Assembly: GCA_017542245.1 (NCBI GenBank)
Contig: JAFXXN010000192.1
Coordinates: 1-64,000 of the forward strand
Source of the DNA: Lachnospiraceae bacterium
GTDB taxonomy: Bacteria > Bacillota > Clostridia > Lachnospirales > Lachnospiraceae
Length of the DNA stretch: 64,000 nt
Direction: 5' to 3'
The number at the start of each line of letters is the position of its first letter. Position 1 is the first letter of the stretch. Positions 32,802 to 43,429 of this stretch are shown here, in pieces. The translations under genes were made by a program, and so were the position numbers. The notes beneath the pieces are model-generated. The model saw nothing but the letters and a program-made list of their open reading frames with translations. It was not told where the DNA came from and did not search any database.

Positions 32802-35450
32802 TCACTCAAATTTTCCGGACGCTTTACAGCAGAACTTATATTTCTTTCCGCTTCCGCAAGGACAGGGATCGTTGGGAAGTATTTTCTTTGAAGAACGGCG
32901 CTTAGGTGCATTAACAGCCGTATCATCTTTATTTGTTCCCGATTCCTTTGCTACCTGTTCACGTTCAATCTTCCTTTCAACATGAACTCTGAGAAGCATT
33001 CTTATTGTGTCCTCTGCGATTCCGTCAGTCATTTCCTGGAACATATCGAAGCCCTGGATCTTATATGAATCGATAGGATTACGCTGAGCAAACGACTGAA
33101 GTCCTATACTCTGGCGAAGCTGATCCATATCATCGATATGATTCATCCACTTTGTATCTATAGCCTTAAGCAGAATGATTCGTTCAACCTCACGGAACTC
33201 TTCTGCCTGAGCAAATTCAGCCTCTTTTGCCTCATATAGCTCCAAAGCACGATGCTGTATCTTTTCAATCAGATTTTTCTTCTTAATAGTTCTTATCTCA
33301 TCATCACTGATTGTTACCGGTTCCATAGGGAAGATGGGAAGAAGCATATCATTCAATGCCTTTATATCCCACTCTTCTGTTACCTGATCATCACTTATGC
33401 AGGCATTTACACAGCCATCGACAGTATCGTTCAGCATTCGGATAATGGTATCCCTCATGCTTTCTCCATCAAGAACCCTGCGTCTTTCAGCATAAATGAT
33501 TTCACGCTGTTCGTTATTAACTTCATCGTATTCAAGAATATTTTTTCTGATACCAAAGTTATTATTCTCTATCTTCTTTTGTGCACGTTCTATTGCATTG
33601 GTAAGCATCTTATGATGAATTTCCTGCCCATGCTGAACGCCTAAAGCAGTAAAGACTTTCATCATTCGTTCCGAACCGAAAAGTCTCATAAGATCGTCTT
33701 CCAAAGAAATAAAGAACTTCGATTCACCGGGATCGCCCTGACGTCCAGAACGTCCACGTAACTGGTTATCGATACGTCGTGCCTCATGTCTTTCGGTTCC
33801 GATGATCCTCAAGCCGCCGACTGCTTTAACCTTCTCGGCTTCTTCCAACCTCTTAGCTTCATCCATGCTGTCATCGCTTCCGCCAAGCTTTATATCGGTA
33901 CCACGGCCGGCCATATTGGTCGCAATGGTAACTGCACCGTAACGTCCTGCCTGCGCTACTATCTCAGCTTCCATCTCATGGAATTTAGCATTTAAGACAT
34001 TATGCTGAATGTTACGCTTCTTAAGATATGAACTGATCTCTTCGGAAGATTCGATAGTAATCGTACCTACAAGTACAGGCTGTCCCTTCTGATGCGCTTC
34101 CACGATAGCATTTATTATTGCTTCGATCTTCTCCTGATGGGTGCAGTATACAGCATCCTCATAATCCACACGGATAACAGGCTTATTCGGAGGTATGGTA
34201 ACAACATCCATTCCATATATCTCACGGAATTCCTTGTCTTCGGTTATAGCTGTACCGGTCATACCACACTTCTTCTCATATTTATTAAAATAGTTCTGAA
34301 GAGTAATGGTTGCAAGTGTTTTGGATTCACGGTTAACCTTTACATGTTCCTTAGCTTCAATAGCCTGATGAAGTCCGTCAGAATAACGTCTTCCGGGAAG
34401 GATACGTCCGGTAAAGTCATCTACTATCAGTACTTCATTATCTTTTACAACATAATCTTTATCTCTAAACATAAGATTATGTGCACGAAGTGCAAGAATG
34501 ATATTATGCTGTATCTCAAGGTTTTCAACATCAGCGAAGTTATCAAGGTGAAAGAACTGCTCAACTTTGGCAACACCCTGCTGTGTAAGATGTACTGCTT
34601 TTTCTTTCTCATTTACAACAAAATCACCGGTTTCCTCTGCCTGTTCTCCGCCAAATTTAGCAGCCATAACCGTTTCCATTTTGCTAAGCTCTTTTTCGGT
34701 ACCTTTCTCCATCTGACATGCAAGAATATCACACATCTCATAAAGTTTGGTAGACTTTCCGCTGGGACCCGAAATGATCAAAGGAGTACGTGCCTCATCG
34801 ATCAAACAGGAGTCAACCTCGTCGATAACGGCAAAGTGAAGTTCTCTCTGAACCATATCTTCTTTATATATCGCCCTGTTATCACGAAGATAGTCAAAAC
34901 CAAACTCATTATTGGTACCATATGTTATATCACAATTATATGCTTCACGTCTTTCATCATTTCCCATCGTGTTAAGAATATATCCACATTTGAGTCCCAT
35001 GAACTCATAAATATGTCCCATATTCTCTGCATCACGCTTTGCCAGATAGTCATTTACCGTAACTACATGAACTCCCTTACCCTCAAGTGCGTTAAGGTAG
35101 ATAGCCATAGATGATGTCAGTGTTTTTCCTTCACCGGTGAACATTTCGGATATACGTCCCTGATGAAGAACGATAGCACCTAAAAGCTGCACATGAAATG
35201 CCCTCTGATGCAATGTCCTGACGCCGGCTTCACGGGCTGCGGCAAAAGCCTCCGGAAGAATATCGTCAAGAGTCTCTCCGTTTGCAAGACGCTCTTTGAA
35301 CTTTAAAGTCATCCCTCTAAGCTCTTCATCCGACTTTGCCTGCATCTCAGGCTCAAGCCCCTCTATTTTCTGCGCAATAGGTTCAATTCTCTTTATCTCT
35401 CGCTCGCTGCGGGTCTTGAATATTTTGCGCCAAAAGCTTTTCTTTGCCAT
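32802..35450 (-). CDS. secA: Protein translocase ATPase SecA
   Basis: An 882-aa SecA with Walker A (MFTGEGKTL), DEAD motif [17 protein letters not shown], helicase motifs ([26 protein letters not shown]) and the C-terminal zinc site [13 protein letters not shown]. It drives Sec-dependent secretion from the cytosolic face of the membrane. A perfect sigma-A promoter lies about 95 bp upstream. Confidence 0.98.
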   Translation of the reverse strand: MAKKSFWRKIFKTRSEREIKRIEPIAQKIEGLEPEMQAKSDEELRGMTLKFKERLANGETLDDILPEAFAAAREAGVRTLHQRAFHVQLLGAIVLHQGRISEMFTGEGKTLTSSMAIYLNALEGKGVHVVTVNDYLAKRDAENMGHIYEFMGLKCGYILNTMGNDERREAYNCDITYGTNNEFGFDYLRDNRAIYKEDMVQRELHFAVIDEVDSCLIDEARTPLIISGPSGKSTKLYEMCDILACQMEKGTEKELSKMETVMAAKFGGEQAEETGDFVVNEKEKAVHLTQQGVAKVEQFFHLDNFADVENLEIQHNIILALRAHNLMFRDKDYVVKDNEVLIVDDFTGRILPGRRYSDGLHQAIEAKEHVKVNRESKTLATITLQNYFNKYEKKCGMTGTAITEDKEFREIYGMDVVTIPPNKPVIRVDYEDAVYCTHQEKIEAIINAIVEAHQKGQPVLVGTITIESSEEISSYLKKRNIQHNVLNAKFHEMEAEIVAQAGRYGAVTIATNMAGRGTDIKLGGSDDSMDEAKRLEEAEKVKAVGGLRIIGTERHEARRIDNQLRGRSGRQGDPGESKFFISLEDDLMRLFGSERMMKVFTALGVQHGQEIHHKMLTNAIERAQKKIENNNFGIRKNILEYDEVNNEQREIIYAERRRVLDGESMRDTIIRMLNDTVDGCVNACISDDQVTEEWDIKALNDMLLPIFPMEPVTISDDEIRTIKKKNLIEKIQHRALELYEAKEAEFAQAEEFREVERIILLKAIDTKWMNHIDDMDQLRQSIGLQSFAQRNPIDSYKIQGFDMFQEMTDGIAEDTIRMLLRVHVERKIEREQVAKESGTNKDDTAVNAPKRRSSKKILPNDPCPCGSGKKYKFCCKASGKFE

Positions 35451-35543
35451 TTCTTAGTCCTCATTCCATATATATGATATTTATCTGTCATCGAGCTATG
35501 ACCTAAATTATAACCCGGATCAAGTCTCAAAAACTATCGGAAT

Positions 35544-35572
35544 ATTATAACATATTATAAACATTCTGTCAA
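35544..35572 (-). promoter_or_regulatory. Consensus sigma-A promoter of the secA-prfB-cheW operon
   Basis: On the minus strand TTGACA (35567-35572) and TATAAT (35544-35549) are separated by exactly 17 bp; both hexamers are perfect. It lies just after the broken ABC-exporter gene, so secA is expressed independently. Confidence 0.9.
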
Positions 35573-35586
35573 ATTCCGCTTTCGAA

Positions 35587-37413
35587 CTATGCCGAAAACT
35601 GGCTGTTATAGAGATTCGAATAGAATCCTCCCTTTTGAAGCAGTGTTTCATGGTCTCCCTGTTCTACAACATGTCCGTCCTTCATAACCAGTATTATATC
35701 TGCATTTTTTATGGTAGATAATCTATGTGCTACCACAAAGCTTGTACGGCCTTCCATCATAGCATCAAATGCTTTTCGGATTCCGATCTCTGTACGGGTA
35801 TCAATAGAAGATGTTGCCTCATCCAGTATAAGCATCGGAGGAAGAGCCAGCATAAGACGGGTAATACATAAAAGCTGTTTCTGTCCTCCTGAGAGAGAAC
35901 CTCCGTCTTCAGATATCAAAGTATCATAACCGTTAGGAAGCCTTCTTATAAAACTATGTGCATGCGATTTCTTAGCAGCTTCTATTATCTCTTCATCTGT
36001 TGCATCAGGTTTTCCGACTATGATATTGTCCCTGATAGTCCCTTTCTTCAGCCATGTTTCCTGAAGAACCATACCGTAATTCCGGCGAAGTGATTTTCTG
36101 GTCATACTTTTTATCGGAATGCCGTCAACACTTATTTCTCCCGAATTAACGTCATAAAATCTCATTATCAGATTTATAAGAGTGGTTTTACCACATCCTG
36201 TAGGCCCTACTATAGCTATTTTCTGTCCGGGTTTAACCTTAAGATTAAGATTCTCAATAAGCTTTTTCTCAGGCACATATGAAAAGCTGACATTTTTAAG
36301 TTCAACAGCCCCTTTTGCATCCTTCAATTCTACAGCATCTGCTGCATCAGGTGTCTGTGCCTCGGTTTCGATGATAGAGAATACTCTGTCTGCACATGCA
36401 AGTGCGTTCTGCAGTTCCGTAACAACACCGGATATTTCATTAAACGGCTTTGTATACTGATTTGCATATGAAAGGAAAATCGTAAGCTGTCCTATTGTAA
36501 GCCTGCCCGAAATCACCGAAAGCCCACCTGTAAGGGCTACTCCGGCATACACTATGTTGTTTACAACTCTCGTAGAAGGATTAACCAGTGAAGAAAAGAA
36601 AATGGCCTTTAACGAACACTTTCTAAGTCTTCCGTTTACCTCATCAAATCTTTCTATAACTTCATCTTCCCTGTTAAATGACTGAACAACCTTCTGATTG
36701 GTTATCATTTCATTTATCAGGGCAGTCTGCTCACCACGGGTCGCACTTTGCAGTTTAAACATACCGTAAGTCTTTTTTGCAATAAAAGATGCCACGAACA
36801 AAGACAGCGGAGTTACCAGGAAAACCACCAGCGCTATCATAACATTTTCATAAAACATAAAGAACAATGTTCCTATAATAGTAATTGCTCCGGTAAATAA
36901 CTGTGTAAACCCGAGAAGAAGCCCATCTGCAAACTGGTCCACATCCGCTATCATACGGCTGACCATATCTCCGGAGGATGTTTTATCGAGATAACTCAGA
37001 GGAAGCTGTTGTATTTTCTTAAATGCCTTACGTCTGACATCCTGAGTTACGGAATAGACAATCCTGTTATTGCAGAGTGTCATGGACCATTGTGTAACAG
37101 CTCCCACCAAAATAACCGAACCCATTTTTATAAGTACGATCGTGAACTCTTACCAGAACATGGACGAAGTAAATGCAATCCATGTTTCTCCTAAAGGCAT
37201 TTTCCCGTCTGCCAGATATTTTATTAAATCTACTGCATCACCGGTGAGGATAGGAAGGTACAACGCAGAGATTACAGACAAAAGTGCAAGAACTATCGTC
37301 AGGATAAAAAATCCAGTGTATGGCTTTATATATGGTAAGACTTTTTTTAATGTTGCTATCTGAGAAGCATTCTTCTTTACGTCTTTTTTACTCATAGGCC
37401 GTTCCCCGTTCAT
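35587..37413 (-). pseudogene. ABC exporter (permease-ATPase) interrupted by an in-frame TAA
   Basis: Codons 1-87 encode the N-terminus and first TM (LPYIKPYTGFFILTIVLALLS). A TAA at 37150-37152 then stops translation. The same frame reopens at once (EFTIVLIK, then MGSVILVGAV) and runs 520 more residues through TM segments, Walker A (GPTGCGKTT), signature SLSGGQKQ and Walker B (MLILDEATSS). No shift is needed to join the parts. The canonical ABC-exporter partner usually encoded just upstream is absent. I call it a recent nonsense pseudogene; internal restart at 37125 would give a protein lacking TM1. Confidence 0.8.
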
Positions 37414-37575
37414 ATGATATAACTACCTAAATAATCAGTATAACATAATAAGCATTCAATATCTACTATTATTTTTTTATCAACCACCCACCATTTAAGT
37501 CTATGCAAATTTGTGTGCTACCACTTCAAAACTTCATCATTTTTTACAGATTTAAACCCACTTTAGGGCATAATA

Positions 37576-37600
37576 AAAAGCCTTGATAAACAAGGCTTTT
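37576..37600 (-). terminator. Terminator downstream of xfp
   Basis: AAAAGCCTTG pairs with CAAGGCTTTT around ATAAA; on the minus strand it ends in TTTTTATT. It is a strong intrinsic terminator. It may originally have been that of rpsI if the intervening DNA was inserted. Confidence 0.85.
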
Positions 37601-37710
37601 CGTTGATTTTTCTGTATTTGTCTGATATAGGCATTTTTGCCGTGATTTTATCTCTTTGTTAACGCTTGCCTATCTTTAGCCCCCGTAAATAGGCGTTTTT
37701 TAGACACGTT

Positions 37711-37730
37711 GGGTGCTGTACGGGTGCTAC
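37711..37730. repeat. 20-bp direct repeat flanking xfp, distal copy
   Basis: The sequence is identical to 40429-40448 and is built from an 11-bp period starting GGGTGCT. Together the copies bracket the phosphoketolase gene. Confidence 0.75.
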
Positions 37731-37808
37731 GCAACAAGGCTTACATGCACTCACACATTCTTTTTAATCACTCACATAACTTCCTCTAAAGACGGATTTT
37801 GGTTTTCG

Positions 37809-40190
37809 TCAGTTTATGTCGTCCCATTTCCAGCTGACTACTTCAGGAAGATCTACGCCGTAATCATGGATGTACTGCTTATGCTCAACAAGCTTATCGC
37901 TCATCTTCTGGTAGAGATATGCACCGGTATTTCCAAGCTGTGGCAGGAATCTTAATGCATCCTGTACCAGATGGAAACGGTCGATATCGTTCTGTACACG
38001 TACGTCAAACGCTGTAGTGATGGTACCTTCTTCTTTGTAGCCGCGTACATGCATAAGTCTGTTATTGTGACGACGGTATGTAAGCTCATGGATAAGTGTT
38101 GCATAGCCGTGGAAGTTGAATATTACAGGCTTGTTTGTGGTAAATAGCATGTCGTATTCAGCATCGGAAAGCCCATGAGGATGTTCCGCCTGAGGAACAA
38201 GCTTGAATAGGTCTACCACATTTATAAAACGGATCTTGATGTTTGGCAGTTCTTTTCTGAGGATGGATACTGCAGCTAAAGCTTCCAATGTTGGAGTTTC
38301 TCCTGCACATGCAAATACGATGTCGGGTTCCTTTCCCTGATCGTTTGAAGCCCAGTCCCATATGCTGATACCTTGCGTACAATGCTTTACAGCCTCTGGC
38401 ATGGAAAGCCACTGGGGACGTGGATGCTTTGACGCTATAATAACATTTACATAATTGCGGCTCTTTAAGCAGTGATCCATTGTAGAGAGCAGAGTATTTG
38501 TATCAGCAGGCAGATAGATACGTACTACGTCGGCCTTCTTGTTTGCAATATGATCCATGAACCCGGGATCCTGATGTGTAAATCCGTTGTGGTCCTGCTG
38601 CCATACTGTAGAGCACATGAGGAGGTTCAGAGATGCGATCTCTTCTCTCCAGGGCAGCTGGTTGCAAACTTTGAGCCACTTTGCATGCTGTGCGCCCATG
38701 GAGTCGATGATCCTTGAGAATGCCTCATAGGTATCAAAGAATCCGTGACGTCCTGTGAGCAGGTATCCTTCGAGCCAGCCTTCGCACATATGCTCTGAAA
38801 GCATGGAGTCCATAACTCTTCCGAATCTGGAAAGATGATCGTCCATATCAGACTGCTCGGCATTCCAGTCTCTGTTTTCTACTTCGAATACGGAGGTGAA
38901 ACGGTTTGAATTGTTCTCGTCAGGCGAAAAGATACGGAAGTTCCTGGCTTCTGCGTTAAGCTTGAATATGTCACGGATATAAGCGGCAAGATTTGCAGTA
39001 TCCTGGCTTTCCTTTGCACCATGTTTTTCAATATCAAAACCATATTTCCTGAAATCAGGGAGACGAAGGTCTCTGAGCAGTCTGCCTCCGTTTGCATGCG
39101 GATTCATGCCGAGTCTGCTGTCACCCTTGGGACAGAGCTCTGTGATCTCGGGAAGTACTTTGCCGAATTCGTCAAACAGTTCTTCGGGCTTATAGCTGTG
39201 CAGCCAGTCGGAAAGCATCTGTAAATGCTCGGGCTTATCCATCATGATGGGTACCTGGTGAGCCAGGAAATTCCCCTCGATGCGGTTCCCGTCAACCACC
39301 TTGGGTCCGGTCCATCCCTTGGGAGTACGGAGTACTATCATGGGCCATACGGGACGTGTTGCATCATTGTTCTTACGCGCATTTTCCTGAATATCCTTTA
39401 TTCTTTCGATAACGGTGTCCATGGTCTCGGCCATAAGTCTGTGCATGGTCATGGGATCGTCACCTTCTACGAAATAAGGCTCCCATCCGTTTCCGTGGAA
39501 GAAATCAATAAGCTCCTGCTTTGACAGACGTCCGAAGATAGTAGGATTTGCGATCTTGTATCCGTTGAGATGTAAAATAGGAAGTACGACACCGTCTCCT
39601 ACAGGATTGATGAATTTGTTACACTGCCATGAGGTAGCCAGAGGTCCGGTCTCTGCTTCGCCATCGCCTACCACTACTGTAGCTATAAGGTCAGGATTGT
39701 CAAAGATGGCACCACAGGCATGGGCGATGGAATAGCCTAACTCACCGCCTTCGTGTATTGAACCGGGAGTTTCGGGGGCACAGTGGCTGGGAACTCCGCC
39801 GGGGAAGGAGAATTGCTTGAAGAGCTTCTGCATACCCTCCTCATCCTGAGAAATATTGGGATATATCTCGCTGTATGATCCGTCGATATAGTCGTTTGCT
39901 ATAAAGAAGTTTCCTCCGTGACCGGGGCCGGAGAGAAGGATCATATCGAGATCATAACGCTTGATAACCCGGTTTAAGTGCGTGAAAACAAAGTTCTGTC
40001 CAGGAACCGTTCCCCAGTGACCGACTATTTTTTTCTTTACCATGTCGGCGGTTAAAGGCTTTTTTAAAAGCGGATTATCCAGAAGATAAAGCTGGCATGC
40101 TGAAAGATAGTTTGCCGTACGGAAGTACTTGTCCATTTTCGTGATAAGCTCATCGGTAATGGGACCTTTTTCTAAGATGATATTTTCCAT
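37809..40190 (-). CDS. xfp: D-xylulose-5-P/fructose-6-P phosphoketolase
   Basis: A 793-aa thiamine-diphosphate enzyme of full length for XFP. Marks are GPGHGG near residue 67, the signature [22 protein letters not shown] and [16 protein letters not shown] (ThDP binding), and [20 protein letters not shown]. It cleaves xylulose-5-P or fructose-6-P with phosphate to acetyl-phosphate plus glyceraldehyde-3-P or erythrose-4-P, feeding acetate and ATP formation from sugars. The gene stands alone between two non-coding stretches with short direct repeats, downstream of rpsI. Codon use looks richer in G/C than its neighbours. Confidence 0.97.
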   Translation of the reverse strand: MENIILEKGPITDELITKMDKYFRTANYLSACQLYLLDNPLLKKPLTADMVKKKIVGHWGTVPGQNFVFTHLNRVIKRYDLDMILLSGPGHGGNFFIANDYIDGSYSEIYPNISQDEEGMQKLFKQFSFPGGVPSHCAPETPGSIHEGGELGYSIAHACGAIFDNPDLIATVVVGDGEAETGPLATSWQCNKFINPVGDGVVLPILHLNGYKIANPTIFGRLSKQELIDFFHGNGWEPYFVEGDDPMTMHRLMAETMDTVIERIKDIQENARKNNDATRPVWPMIVLRTPKGWTGPKVVDGNRIEGNFLAHQVPIMMDKPEHLQMLSDWLHSYKPEELFDEFGKVLPEITELCPKGDSRLGMNPHANGGRLLRDLRLPDFRKYGFDIEKHGAKESQDTANLAAYIRDIFKLNAEARNFRIFSPDENNSNRFTSVFEVENRDWNAEQSDMDDHLSRFGRVMDSMLSEHMCEGWLEGYLLTGRHGFFDTYEAFSRIIDSMGAQHAKWLKVCNQLPWREEIASLNLLMCSTVWQQDHNGFTHQDPGFMDHIANKKADVVRIYLPADTNTLLSTMDHCLKSRNYVNVIIASKHPRPQWLSMPEAVKHCTQGISIWDWASNDQGKEPDIVFACAGETPTLEALAAVSILRKELPNIKIRFINVVDLFKLVPQAEHPHGLSDAEYDMLFTTNKPVIFNFHGYATLIHELTYRRHNNRLMHVRGYKEEGTITTAFDVRVQNDIDRFHLVQDALRFLPQLGNTGAYLYQKMSDKLVEHKQYIHDYGVDLPEVVSWKWDDIN

Positions 40191-40255
40191 ATTTGCGCCT
40201 TTCTACAATAAAATGTATAAACAATAGCGGCACGCTGCGTGTCACTCCTGATATA

Positions 40256-40284
40256 AACATACTCTAAACGCTAAATTAAGTCAA
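40256..40284 (-). promoter_or_regulatory. Sigma-A promoter of xfp
   Basis: On the minus strand TTGACT (40279-40284) and TATGTT (40256-40261) are separated by 17 bp. The leader of about 60 nt includes a GGCACGC/GCGTGCC-like hairpin before the ATG. Confidence 0.72.
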
Positions 40285-40417
40285 TACAAATAAATATCGA
40301 TTTTTTTGCTGAAAACTGATTGATTTTTGACATATACGCCATTTCTGCCGGTAAACATATATCGGAAGGTCTGAGTAGCAGAATAGACCACAGACTCCTT
40401 ACGCTTCAGATATTAGT

Positions 40418-40448
40418 GGGTGCTGTATGGGTGCTGTACGGGTGCTAC
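40418..40448. repeat. 11-bp-period direct repeats (GGGTGCT units) between xfp and rpsI
   Basis: Three GGGTGCT units spaced 11 bp apart. The last 20 bp (40429-40448) are identical to 37711-37730 on the other side of xfp. Such iterons next to a gene 3' end resemble arm-type sites of integrating elements; that is inference. Confidence 0.7.
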
Positions 40449-40492
40449 CGTCAGTTTTTGAGCAGTTCTCAGCACGTTTTTCGGGCAAAAAG

Positions 40493-40525
40493 AAAACCTC
40501 GCAAACACAGTGTTTACGAGGTTTT
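40493..40525 (-). terminator. Terminator downstream of rpsI
   Basis: AAAACCTCG pairs with CGAGGTTTT with an inner AAACA/TGTTT stem; the minus-strand transcript ends in TTTTCTTTTT. It lies about 40 bp past the rpsI stop. Confidence 0.8.
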
Positions 40526-40561
40526 TCGTTGTTTTTGATAAATAAACCCGTTCGGGATTGA

Positions 40562-40963
40562 TTATCTCTTTGAGAACTGAGGAGCACGACGAGCTGCCTT
40601 TAAGCCGTACTTCTTTCTTTCCTTCATACGAGGATCTCTTGTTAAGAAACCTGCTTTCTTAAGAAGAGGACGATATTCCTCTGAATCAGCCTGAAGAAGT
40701 GCTCTGGAGATACCATGTCTGATAGCACCTGCCTGACCTGTAAATCCGCCGCCATGTACATTAACAAGTACATCAAACTTGTCAACAGTATTTGTAAGTT
40801 CGAGAGGCTGACGAACTACAACCTTAAGTGTTTCAAGGCCGAAATATGAATCAATATCTCTTTTATTTACAGTGATCTTGCCTGTTCCGGGTAATAAATA
40901 TACTCTTGCAATACTGCTCTTTCTTCTTCCTGTTCCATAAAATCTGGATGTATCTTTAGCCAT
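40562..40963 (-). CDS. rpsI: 30S ribosomal protein S9
   Basis: The 133-aa S9 has [33 protein letters not shown] and the conserved C-terminal tail ending in PQFSKR that reaches the ribosomal P site. It follows rplM by 23 bp, the universal L13-S9 arrangement. The last codons plus stop contain the 11-bp block TTATCTCTTTG (plus strand) that is duplicated at 37648-37658. Confidence 0.98.
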   Translation of the reverse strand: MAKDTSRFYGTGRRKSSIARVYLLPGTGKITVNKRDIDSYFGLETLKVVVRQPLELTNTVDKFDVLVNVHGGGFTGQAGAIRHGISRALLQADSEEYRPLLKKAGFLTRDPRMKERKKYGLKAARRAPQFSKR

Positions 40964-40986
40964 TTTATTATTCTCCTTTCACCCGA

Positions 40987-41439
40987 TTAGCTAAGCTTTG
41001 TATCAATAACAAGTACTTCGGGCTTCTGAGCCTGCTGCTCATGCTCGGGACCTGCATATACGTGAAGTTTCTTTATCATCTGGCGTCCAAGTGCTGCTTT
41101 GGGTAACATACCCCTAACTGCAAGACGGATGACTTCCTCAGGCTTCTTAGCAAGCAGCTGACGAAGAGTGGTCTCACGGAGTCCACCCGGATAATCCGAA
41201 TGATTGTAATAAATCTTCTGATCAAGCTTCTTTCCTGTAACCTTAACCTTAGCTGCGTTAACAACTATAACATTGTCTCCCATATCAAGGAAAGGGGTAA
41301 AGGTAGGCTTGTTCTTGCCTCTTAAAATACTAGCAATCTGAGCGCAAAGACGACCTAATGTCTGTCCTTCAGCATCAACAACATACCACTTTCTCTCAAT
41401 GGTCTTTCCACTGGGCATATAGCTCTTTGTTGTGTCCAT
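40987..41439 (-). CDS. rplM: 50S ribosomal protein L13
   Basis: A 150-aa L13 with [38 protein letters not shown] and [14 protein letters not shown]. First gene of the rplM-rpsI operon; AGCAGGAGG precedes the ATG. The leader is about 110 nt and includes a small hairpin (ATGGC/GCCAT), compatible with an autoregulatory r-protein leader, which is not established here. Confidence 0.98.
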   Translation of the reverse strand: MDTTKSYMPSGKTIERKWYVVDAEGQTLGRLCAQIASILRGKNKPTFTPFLDMGDNVIVVNAAKVKVTGKKLDQKIYYNHSDYPGGLRETTLRQLLAKKPEEVIRLAVRGMLPKAALGRQMIKKLHVYAGPEHEQQAQKPEVLVIDTKLS

Positions 41440-41554
41440 TTCAGTTCCTCCTGCTATTAATCTTTTATGCCTTCATATTATAAAGGCTGTATACCTGTCC
41501 CAATGGCAAGCCATAGGAATAGTAATCTCTTTTCAGCAAAACGCTGCGTGGGTG

Positions 41555-41583
41555 AGTATACTATATAGTTTTTAATCTGTCAA
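41555..41583 (-). promoter_or_regulatory. Sigma-A promoter of rplM-rpsI
   Basis: On the minus strand TTGACA (41578-41583) and TATACT (41555-41560) are separated by 17 bp, a near-consensus promoter fitting a ribosomal protein operon. Confidence 0.85.
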
Positions 41584-41745
41584 TGGTTTTATTAAAATTT
41601 TTTCCAAAAAAATCAATTTTTTATTTTTTCAAAGGCATTTTTGTCATTTTAATAATTACTTATTTGTCCTTTCTCGTTTTTTAATATTTTTTCCATAAAA
41701 TTATCCCAAATCATGGAACCGTTTATTTCATTCTGTCGTCTAATC

Positions 41746-41774
41746 TTCACAAAGGACATAAATAAGATTAGATA
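41746..41774 (+). promoter_or_regulatory. Weak promoter candidate for the VWA lipoprotein gene
   Basis: TTCACA (41746-41751), 17-bp spacer, TAGATA (41769-41774). The match is modest. It lies 32 bp before the chosen ATG and its AAGGAGG site. The rest of 41585-41745 is AT-rich with no other feature that I can support. Confidence 0.4.
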
Positions 41775-41805
41775 TATAAAAAGCATTCCATTAAGGAGGT
41801 TTCTT

Positions 41806-43269
41806 ATGAAAACATCAAAATTGAAAATGTTACTTATTATTATATTATGTTTCATCCTTGTCTTTACAGGATGTTCAAAAGCAGAAAGCAAAAAGGATTC
41901 ATCCTCGCCGGTTAAAGAATCGTCCGTGCCGGGAACAGCCAAAGATGACGATTCCTCATCATCCGGCGAAAGATCAGGATCTTCTGCTGTGGAGCCGATC
42001 ATGTCCCCGGACAGTCCTGTATCATCCTCTTCTGCTTCTGATTCCGGAAGTTCCGAATATAAAGTTGGTGCTGACGCACTTCTCAGTGAATCCAAGTTTT
42101 CCCTTTCTGACGCTTCTGCCGGAACCGACGGAGTAACTGCAGACGCATTTTCGTCAAAAACTGATTCCGATTATGGAGAAACGGAACCCATGGAACCCAT
42201 AGATATTTATGAGCCTATACGTCCCGATAATGAACAGATTTCTGCCGGACTCCTTACAGCCGGTGAATGGAATGATAACAAAAATTTTGACTTCCTGAAA
42301 AAACTGCTTTCCGACGGACAGAATTATCCTTATGAAAATTTCTTTACCAGTTGGAATCTGTCTCCGTTCAACAGGCTGGTGATCGAGTGTTCATCCGGTG
42401 AAGTAAAAGTAACAGGTGCCAAAGTAAGTGTTCTTGATCAAAATGGCAACCCCATCTGGCAAGGTGTCACAGATTATGAAGGAACTGTCTATGCATATTA
42501 CGCACTCTTAGATCCCGATATGATGCCGGCTCAGGTTAAAGTAAATTATGACAGTTCAGAACAAACTTATACCGTATCAAAAGATGATCTCCTGGAAACT
42601 TCGGTTATCAAGATCAATCTCGAAGAATACATCCCAAAAACAAAGACACTCGATCTTATGTTTACAGTAGATACCACAGGATCTATGGGAGATGAAATCT
42701 TTTATCTTCAGAAAGAGCTTGAAAATGTAATCAAACGCGTTCAGGAAGATTCTTCGAATATTCCTACCAGACTCAGCGTTAACTTCTATCGTGACCATGG
42801 CGATTCTTATGTTGTCCGTCCTTATGAATTTAGTTCAGATATAAATAGTCAGCTTGCATATCTGAACAAAGAGTATGCAACAGGTGGCGGAGACTTTGAA
42901 GAAGCATTGGAAGAAGCACTCGAAAGTTCAATCAAAGAGCATGCATGGAATGAAGACAGCATCAAACTTTTATTCCTTGTACTGGATGCTCCCCCTCATA
43001 AAACCGATGCAATCAAGCAAAGCCTGATAGATACACTTCAAAAAGCTTCTGAAATGGGTATCCGAATTATCCCCGTTGCTTCAAGCGGAATAGATAAGGA
43101 TACTGAGTTCCTGCTTAGAGCATTTGCCATGACCACCGGAGGAACCTACACATTCCTTACCGACGACAGCGGCATAGGCGGATCCCACCTTGAACCCACA
43201 GTAGGTGAATATACAGTCGAACATTTAAACGATCTTCTTGTAAGAATCATTGAAGAATATATCGGCTGA
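41806..43269 (+). CDS. Lipoprotein with von Willebrand factor A domain
   Basis: I place the start at 41806 (487 aa) directly after AAGGAGG; an upstream in-frame ATG has none. The signal peptide ends in a lipobox (VFTGC), followed by a Ser/Asp/Pro-rich linker (about 25-140). A beta-rich region (about 190-280) precedes a VWA domain (about 285-487) with a MIDAS-like DTTGSMGDE, ATGGGDFEEAL and LVLDAPPH. It is likely a surface-anchored, metal-dependent binding protein. Downstream is a bidirectional terminator. Confidence 0.88.
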   Translation: MKTSKLKMLLIIILCFILVFTGCSKAESKKDSSSPVKESSVPGTAKDDDSSSSGERSGSSAVEPIMSPDSPVSSSSASDSGSSEYKVGADALLSESKFSLSDASAGTDGVTADAFSSKTDSDYGETEPMEPIDIYEPIRPDNEQISAGLLTAGEWNDNKNFDFLKKLLSDGQNYPYENFFTSWNLSPFNRLVIECSSGEVKVTGAKVSVLDQNGNPIWQGVTDYEGTVYAYYALLDPDMMPAQVKVNYDSSEQTYTVSKDDLLETSVIKINLEEYIPKTKTLDLMFTVDTTGSMGDEIFYLQKELENVIKRVQEDSSNIPTRLSVNFYRDHGDSYVVRPYEFSSDINSQLAYLNKEYATGGGDFEEALEEALESSIKEHAWNEDSIKLLFLVLDAPPHKTDAIKQSLIDTLQKASEMGIRIIPVASSGIDKDTEFLLRAFAMTTGGTYTFLTDDSGIGGSHLEPTVGEYTVEHLNDLLVRIIEEYIG

Positions 43270-43315
43270 TCAATATGACAACATCCATTTTACGCTCCCC
43301 TGGATTTAGATACGG

Positions 43316-43352
43316 AAACTCCGCAGGATGATTCTTGTCCTGCGGAGTTTCT
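43316..43352. terminator. Bidirectional terminator after the VWA lipoprotein gene
   Basis: A 13-bp perfect stem (AAACTCCGCAGGA with TCCTGCGGAGTTT) lies between the convergent VWA and CofE-like genes. Confidence 0.88.
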
Positions 43353-43380
43353 ATTAATAGTAAAAACTTATTCTTTAAAA

Positions 43381-43427
43381 TCAACGTCACCTCGAAAACG
43401 CCTCCAGCGTTTCCTCGATAACAAAAC
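43381..43427. repeat. Partial copy of the structured dispersed repeat
   Basis: About 47 bp match the left end of the 140-bp element (compare 59494-59537), including its first hairpin. In that hairpin the stem AAACGC/GCGTTT is unchanged while the loop is CTCCA instead of CTTCT. The similarity ends beside the stop of the CofE-like gene. Conservation of stem with loop change hints that the fold matters. Confidence 0.7.
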
Positions 43428-43429
43428 AA

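Larger units (their letters stand above)
37414..37808. other. Intergenic region with xfp terminator and att-like right... distal repeats
   Basis: This 395-bp stretch between the ABC exporter gene and xfp has no coding potential. It holds the terminator at 37576-37600, an 11-bp block TTATCTCTTTG (37648-37658) that matches the 3' end of rpsI, and one copy (37711-37730) of a 20-bp direct repeat shared with 40429-40448. See the findings for its interpretation. Confidence 0.6.
40191..40561. other. Intergenic region between xfp and rpsI
   Basis: This 371-bp stretch has no convincing gene. It contains the xfp promoter (40256-40284), the GGGTGCT repeats (40418-40448) and the rpsI terminator (40493-40525). 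Confidence 0.7.

Noticed and set aside
34092-35114. 340-codon open frame on the plus strand opposite secA
   Set aside because: It lies wholly inside secA on the other strand, lacks a ribosome site and has an unlikely composition rich in Ile, Phe, Cys and Tyr. It is a shadow frame.
37150-37152. Recoding of the stop inside the ABC exporter (selenocysteine or pyrrolysine)
   Set aside because: The codon is TAA, which is not used for either amino acid, and no downstream insertion element is visible.
40399-40587. 62-codon minus-strand frame over the rpsI end and the GGGTGCT repeats
   Set aside because: It has no ribosome site, overlaps the rpsI terminator, and its sequence is explained by the repeats and hairpin.
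43381-43400. GTCACC in the dispersed repeat as a further copy of the T7SS operator
   Set aside because: Only a six-base core is shared; the second arm and the 19-bp-spaced -10 are missing. The same applies at 59494.
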